Source: VYFG01 sp965221795 (GTDB taxonomy: Bacteria > Pseudomonadota > Gammaproteobacteria > Arenicellales > Poriferihabitantaceae). Taken from it: a stretch of 64,000 nt of DNA. The notes below the pieces were generated by a model. That model did not search any database. It had not been told where the DNA came from and saw only the letters and a program-made list of their open reading frames with translations. This document shows, in pieces, positions 61,747 through 64,000 of the stretch. Position numbers and translations under genes: made by a program. The DNA lies in NCBI GenBank assembly GCA_965221795.1, contig OZ244914.1, positions 1,302,001 through 1,366,000 on the forward strand, read 5' to 3'. Within the stretch, counting starts at the first letter, position 1, and each line of letters starts with the position of its first letter.

Positions 61747-63126
61747 ATGAAATACTGTACATCCATCATTGAAACCATTGGCAATACCCCGATGGTCAAA
61801 CTGAACTCCATCACTCGGGACATTCCGGGTACGGTTTTGGCCAAGGTTGAATATTTCAACCCGGGGAACTCGATGAAGGACCGCATGGCCATAAAAATGA
61901 TTGAGGATGCCGAAGCGCGTGGAGACCTCCGTCCCGGAGGAACCATTATCGAAGGGACTTCCGGCAACACCGGAATGGGCCTTGCGCTGGCGGCTATCGC
62001 TCGGGGATATCGATGTATCTTCACCCTGGCGGACAAACAATCCCAGGAAAAAATCGACATTCTTCGGGCCATGGGTGCCGAAGTGATCGTCTGTCCCACC
62101 GCAGTTGCCCCCGACGACCCACGCTCCTACTACTCCGTCGCTCTACGCCTCAACCGCGAAATTGAGAACTCCTATTACCCCAACCAGTATGACAATCTCT
62201 CCAATACCAAGGCTCACTATGAAACCACAGGACCCGAGATCTGGCGGGACACCGAAGGAAAAATCACCCATTTTGTGGCCGGCGTCGGAACCGGGGGCTC
62301 CATGTGCGGGGTGGCCAAATACCTCAAGGAACAGAATCCCAACATAGTGACTGTCGGCATCGACACCTATGGCTCGGTTTTCAAGAAATACAAGGAAACC
62401 GGCGAGTTTGATGAGAACGAGATATACCCGTATCTGACGGAGGGAATCGGCGAGGATATTTTGCCTGCCAATGTCGACTTTTCGCTGATTGACCATTTTG
62501 TCAAGGTGACGGACAAGGACGCGGCCGTGATGACTCGAAGACTGTCCCGGGAAGAAGGGCTGTTCGTTGGCTGGTCTTGCGGTTCGGCCGTATGGGGGGC
62601 ACTGAAATGGGCCGGAGAACACCTTGTGGAAGACGATGTAATGGTCATCATACTCCCTGATCATGGTACCCGATATCTTGGCAAGGTATACAATGATACC
62701 TGGATGAAGGATCATGGGTTCCATGAGGAACGTCAGTTTGTCTCTGCGCACCATATCCTCAACAAACAAGCCGGAGAGGATGCGCTGACCACCATTCATC
62801 AAGATACCTTGGTGAGTGAAGCCATCAGCCTGTTGACGTCCGTCAGCATCTCCCAGGTACCGGTGGTGGACGATGAGGATGAACTGGTCGGCAGCCTTTC
62901 GGACACCCGGTTACTTAAGCAATTGATTGACGACCCGGAGTTGAGGTCCCGGACAGTGGCCGATGTCATGCAGCCACCCTTCCGGTTCGTGCCAGCCAAT
63001 ACGACTCTGGATGTGCTTTCCACCATGATCAACCGAAATAACCCTGCGGTCATGGTACGTGACCGTCAGGGGTTACCCCGAATCATCACACAGCATGACC
63101 TGCTCGAATCCATAGCGGACGGTTGA
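61747..63126 (+). CDS. Cystathionine beta-synthase with C-terminal CBS domains
   Basis: 459 residues. The PLP fold type II core (about residues 1-330) has IGNTPMVKLN, NPGNSMKDRMAIKM with the PLP lysine at about 44, EGTSGNTGMGLA, GVGTGGSMCGVAKYL and VGWSCGSAVWGALKW. Two CBS modules follow (about 340-455: AISLLTSVSISQVPVVDDE and TTLDVLSTMINRNNPAVMV), usually sensing adenosyl ligands. Long CBS enzymes of this type condense homocysteine with serine. Located directly after the PLP lyase, forming a two-gene reverse transsulfuration operon. Confidence 0.93.
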   Translation: MKYCTSIIETIGNTPMVKLNSITRDIPGTVLAKVEYFNPGNSMKDRMAIKMIEDAEARGDLRPGGTIIEGTSGNTGMGLALAAIARGYRCIFTLADKQSQEKIDILRAMGAEVIVCPTAVAPDDPRSYYSVALRLNREIENSYYPNQYDNLSNTKAHYETTGPEIWRDTEGKITHFVAGVGTGGSMCGVAKYLKEQNPNIVTVGIDTYGSVFKKYKETGEFDENEIYPYLTEGIGEDILPANVDFSLIDHFVKVTDKDAAVMTRRLSREEGLFVGWSCGSAVWGALKWAGEHLVEDDVMVIILPDHGTRYLGKVYNDTWMKDHGFHEERQFVSAHHILNKQAGEDALTTIHQDTLVSEAISLLTSVSISQVPVVDDEDELVGSLSDTRLLKQLIDDPELRSRTVADVMQPPFRFVPANTTLDVLSTMINRNNPAVMVRDRQGLPRIITQHDLLESIADG

Positions 63127-63180
63127 CCCCGCTACGCCGATATGAACGGGAGGCTTTTCCTCTCTCGCCTGGACAGGGCC

Positions 63181-64000
63181 TCACAGCAGGCCAATCACAC
63201 CGAAGCCCATTCCCAGCAAGGCGGCGAGGAATAGGGTCATCGGCAATGACCGGTGCCACCAGAGAAGCAAGACCGCACAGACAAGCGCAATGACCAGCAC
63301 TCGCCAGTCCAGGGAATACCATACTGGCACCAGCACCTTCAGCGGCCCCACCTGATGGGATAGTAGTTGTGCAAACAGGACATGTAGGCTGAACCAGACG
63401 AACAGGTTCAGGATCACCCCCACGACCGCGGCGGTGATCGACTCCAGTGCCCCTCTCCACCTCGGCTGAGCCGTCAGTCGCTCAATATAGGGTGCACCGG
63501 CGAAAATCCACAGAAAGCAGGGAACAAAGGTCGCCCAAAGGGCCACCAGTGCGCCAGCAATACCCAAACCGATTCCACCAACCCGGTAACCAGCGAGATA
63601 GCCGACAAATTCGGTTACCAGAATCAGGGGGCCTGGCGTGGTTTCTGCGAGTCCCAGACCATCCATCATTTCCCGGGTTGACAGCCAACCGTGATGGGTC
63701 ACCACATCCTGCGCCAGATAGGCCAGCACCGCATAAGCACCACCAAACGTCACCACCGCAAGACGAGAGAAGAAGTACCCGAGTTCCACCAGAATCTCGT
63801 TCCCCCCTAAAACCCGCAACAAAACCAGCGGGAGCCACCAGACCAGCAGCCAGAATCCGACAGTTCGGACGGTTCGGGCAATCGGCTGCAAAGGATGTCC
63901 TGCCTGTCCTGCCGTACGGGGAGGAATCCGATGCCCAAGCCAGAAAAAACCCACCAGGCCCGAAACCAGGATAATCACCGGAAAGGGGACTGTGAAAAAA
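63181..64000 (-). CDS. ChrA-type chromate/anion transporter, 5' end outside window
   Basis: C-terminal part of a long ChrA (CHR family) membrane protein; the frame is still open at the right window edge. The N-terminal visible segment (VPFPVIILVSGLVGFFW) is the end of the first CHR half. The second half begins near GYFFSRLAVVTFGGAYAVLAYLAQDVV, with WLSTREMMDGLGLAETTPGPLILVTEFVGYLAGY, the classic FGGAYAVLxY and TPGP motifs. LWATFVPCFLWIFAGAPYIERL follows. Proton-coupled chromate export is known for some members; for others the physiological substrate is unsettled. Convergent with the cystathionine beta-synthase gene. Confidence 0.92.
   Translation of the reverse strand, partial: FFTVPFPVIILVSGLVGFFWLGHRIPPRTAGQAGHPLQPIARTVRTVGFWLLVWWLPLVLLRVLGGNEILVELGYFFSRLAVVTFGGAYAVLAYLAQDVVTHHGWLSTREMMDGLGLAETTPGPLILVTEFVGYLAGYRVGGIGLGIAGALVALWATFVPCFLWIFAGAPYIERLTAQPRWRGALESITAAVVGVILNLFVWFSLHVLFAQLLSHQVGPLKVLVPVWYSLDWRVLVIALVCAVLLLWWHRSLPMTLFLAALLGMGFGVIGLL

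Noticed and set aside
1..64000. CRISPR arrays, rRNA operons, tRNA genes, prophage structural genes
   Set aside because: I scanned for regularly spaced repeats, conserved rRNA stretches, T-loop signatures and phage genes and saw none that held up.

Overview
The window looks like a piece of chromosome from a Gram-negative gammaproteobacterium. It carries lipid A/KDO genes (lpxK, kdsB), a TolC/RND envelope, the def-fmt-rsmB-trkA-trkH block, smg-topA, and a hisBHAFIE operon next to tatABC. That arrangement of housekeeping blocks is familiar from gammaproteobacteria of the Chromatiales/Ectothiorhodospira kind and their marine relatives, but the species-level placement is only an inference. Core genes are moderately GC-rich and densely packed. 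They are separated by accessory gaps full of insertion sequences, gene remnants and orphan secreted proteins, as expected of a genome with an active or recently active IS load.

Layout. 1-2407: branched-chain-amino-acid-type ABC uptake genes (permease cut by the window edge, Tat-exported binding protein). 2808-3425: orphan secreted protein. 3670-5504: kdsB-lpxK. 5669-12891: a six-gene corrinoid methyltransferase cluster on the minus strand (corrinoid protein, DUF1638, virulence-factor-like protein, pterin methyltransferase, ASKHA reactivase, MttB-type methyltransferase), split near its end by a decayed tyrosine recombinase. 13477-15769: yhhQ and tatABC. 16164-16305: a free-standing small RNA gene with promoter, four hairpins and terminator. 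16456-20089: hisBHAFIE. 20696-23626: smg-topA. 23783-27303: nested insertion sequences (IS30 fragment, IS4 element with a 9-bp target duplication inside a membrane-protein gene, complete IS30). 27374-28513: AAA/DUF4143 ATPase. 28594-32657: ilvA, two tiny coupled ORFs, a phosphopantetheinyl transferase and a DegT aminotransferase.

33062-34802: two more orphan secreted proteins. The first has a 17-base poly-C tract directly after its start codon and is out of frame here, the signature of a phase-variable gene. 35448-37541: isoaspartyl methyltransferase-like gene and tolC. 37619-43294: trkH, trkA, rsmB, fmt, def. 43409-44858: helicase remnant, a second 17-base poly-C tract and an SBD-HNH type IV restriction endonuclease. 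45218-49945: dienelactone hydrolase, ABC exporter pair, MFS transporter and a 2OG-Fe(II) oxygenase. 50241-51592: second complete IS30 copy, apparently inactivated. 51651-53834: beta-helix repeat gene broken by a stop codon, transposase fragment, coiled-coil membrane protein and AraC remnant. 53921-55466: exported hydrolase plus NTF2-like protein. 56117-60357: RND efflux pair. 60563-63126: reverse transsulfuration pair (PLP lyase, cystathionine beta-synthase). 63181-64000: ChrA-type transporter running off the edge.

The most interesting signals are the poly-C-switched secreted protein, the small RNA between tatA and hisE, the corrinoid-dependent demethylation cluster with shared arginine-rich tails, and the reconstructable nested IS insertion. 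All functional assignments rest on reading motifs by eye; no searches were run.
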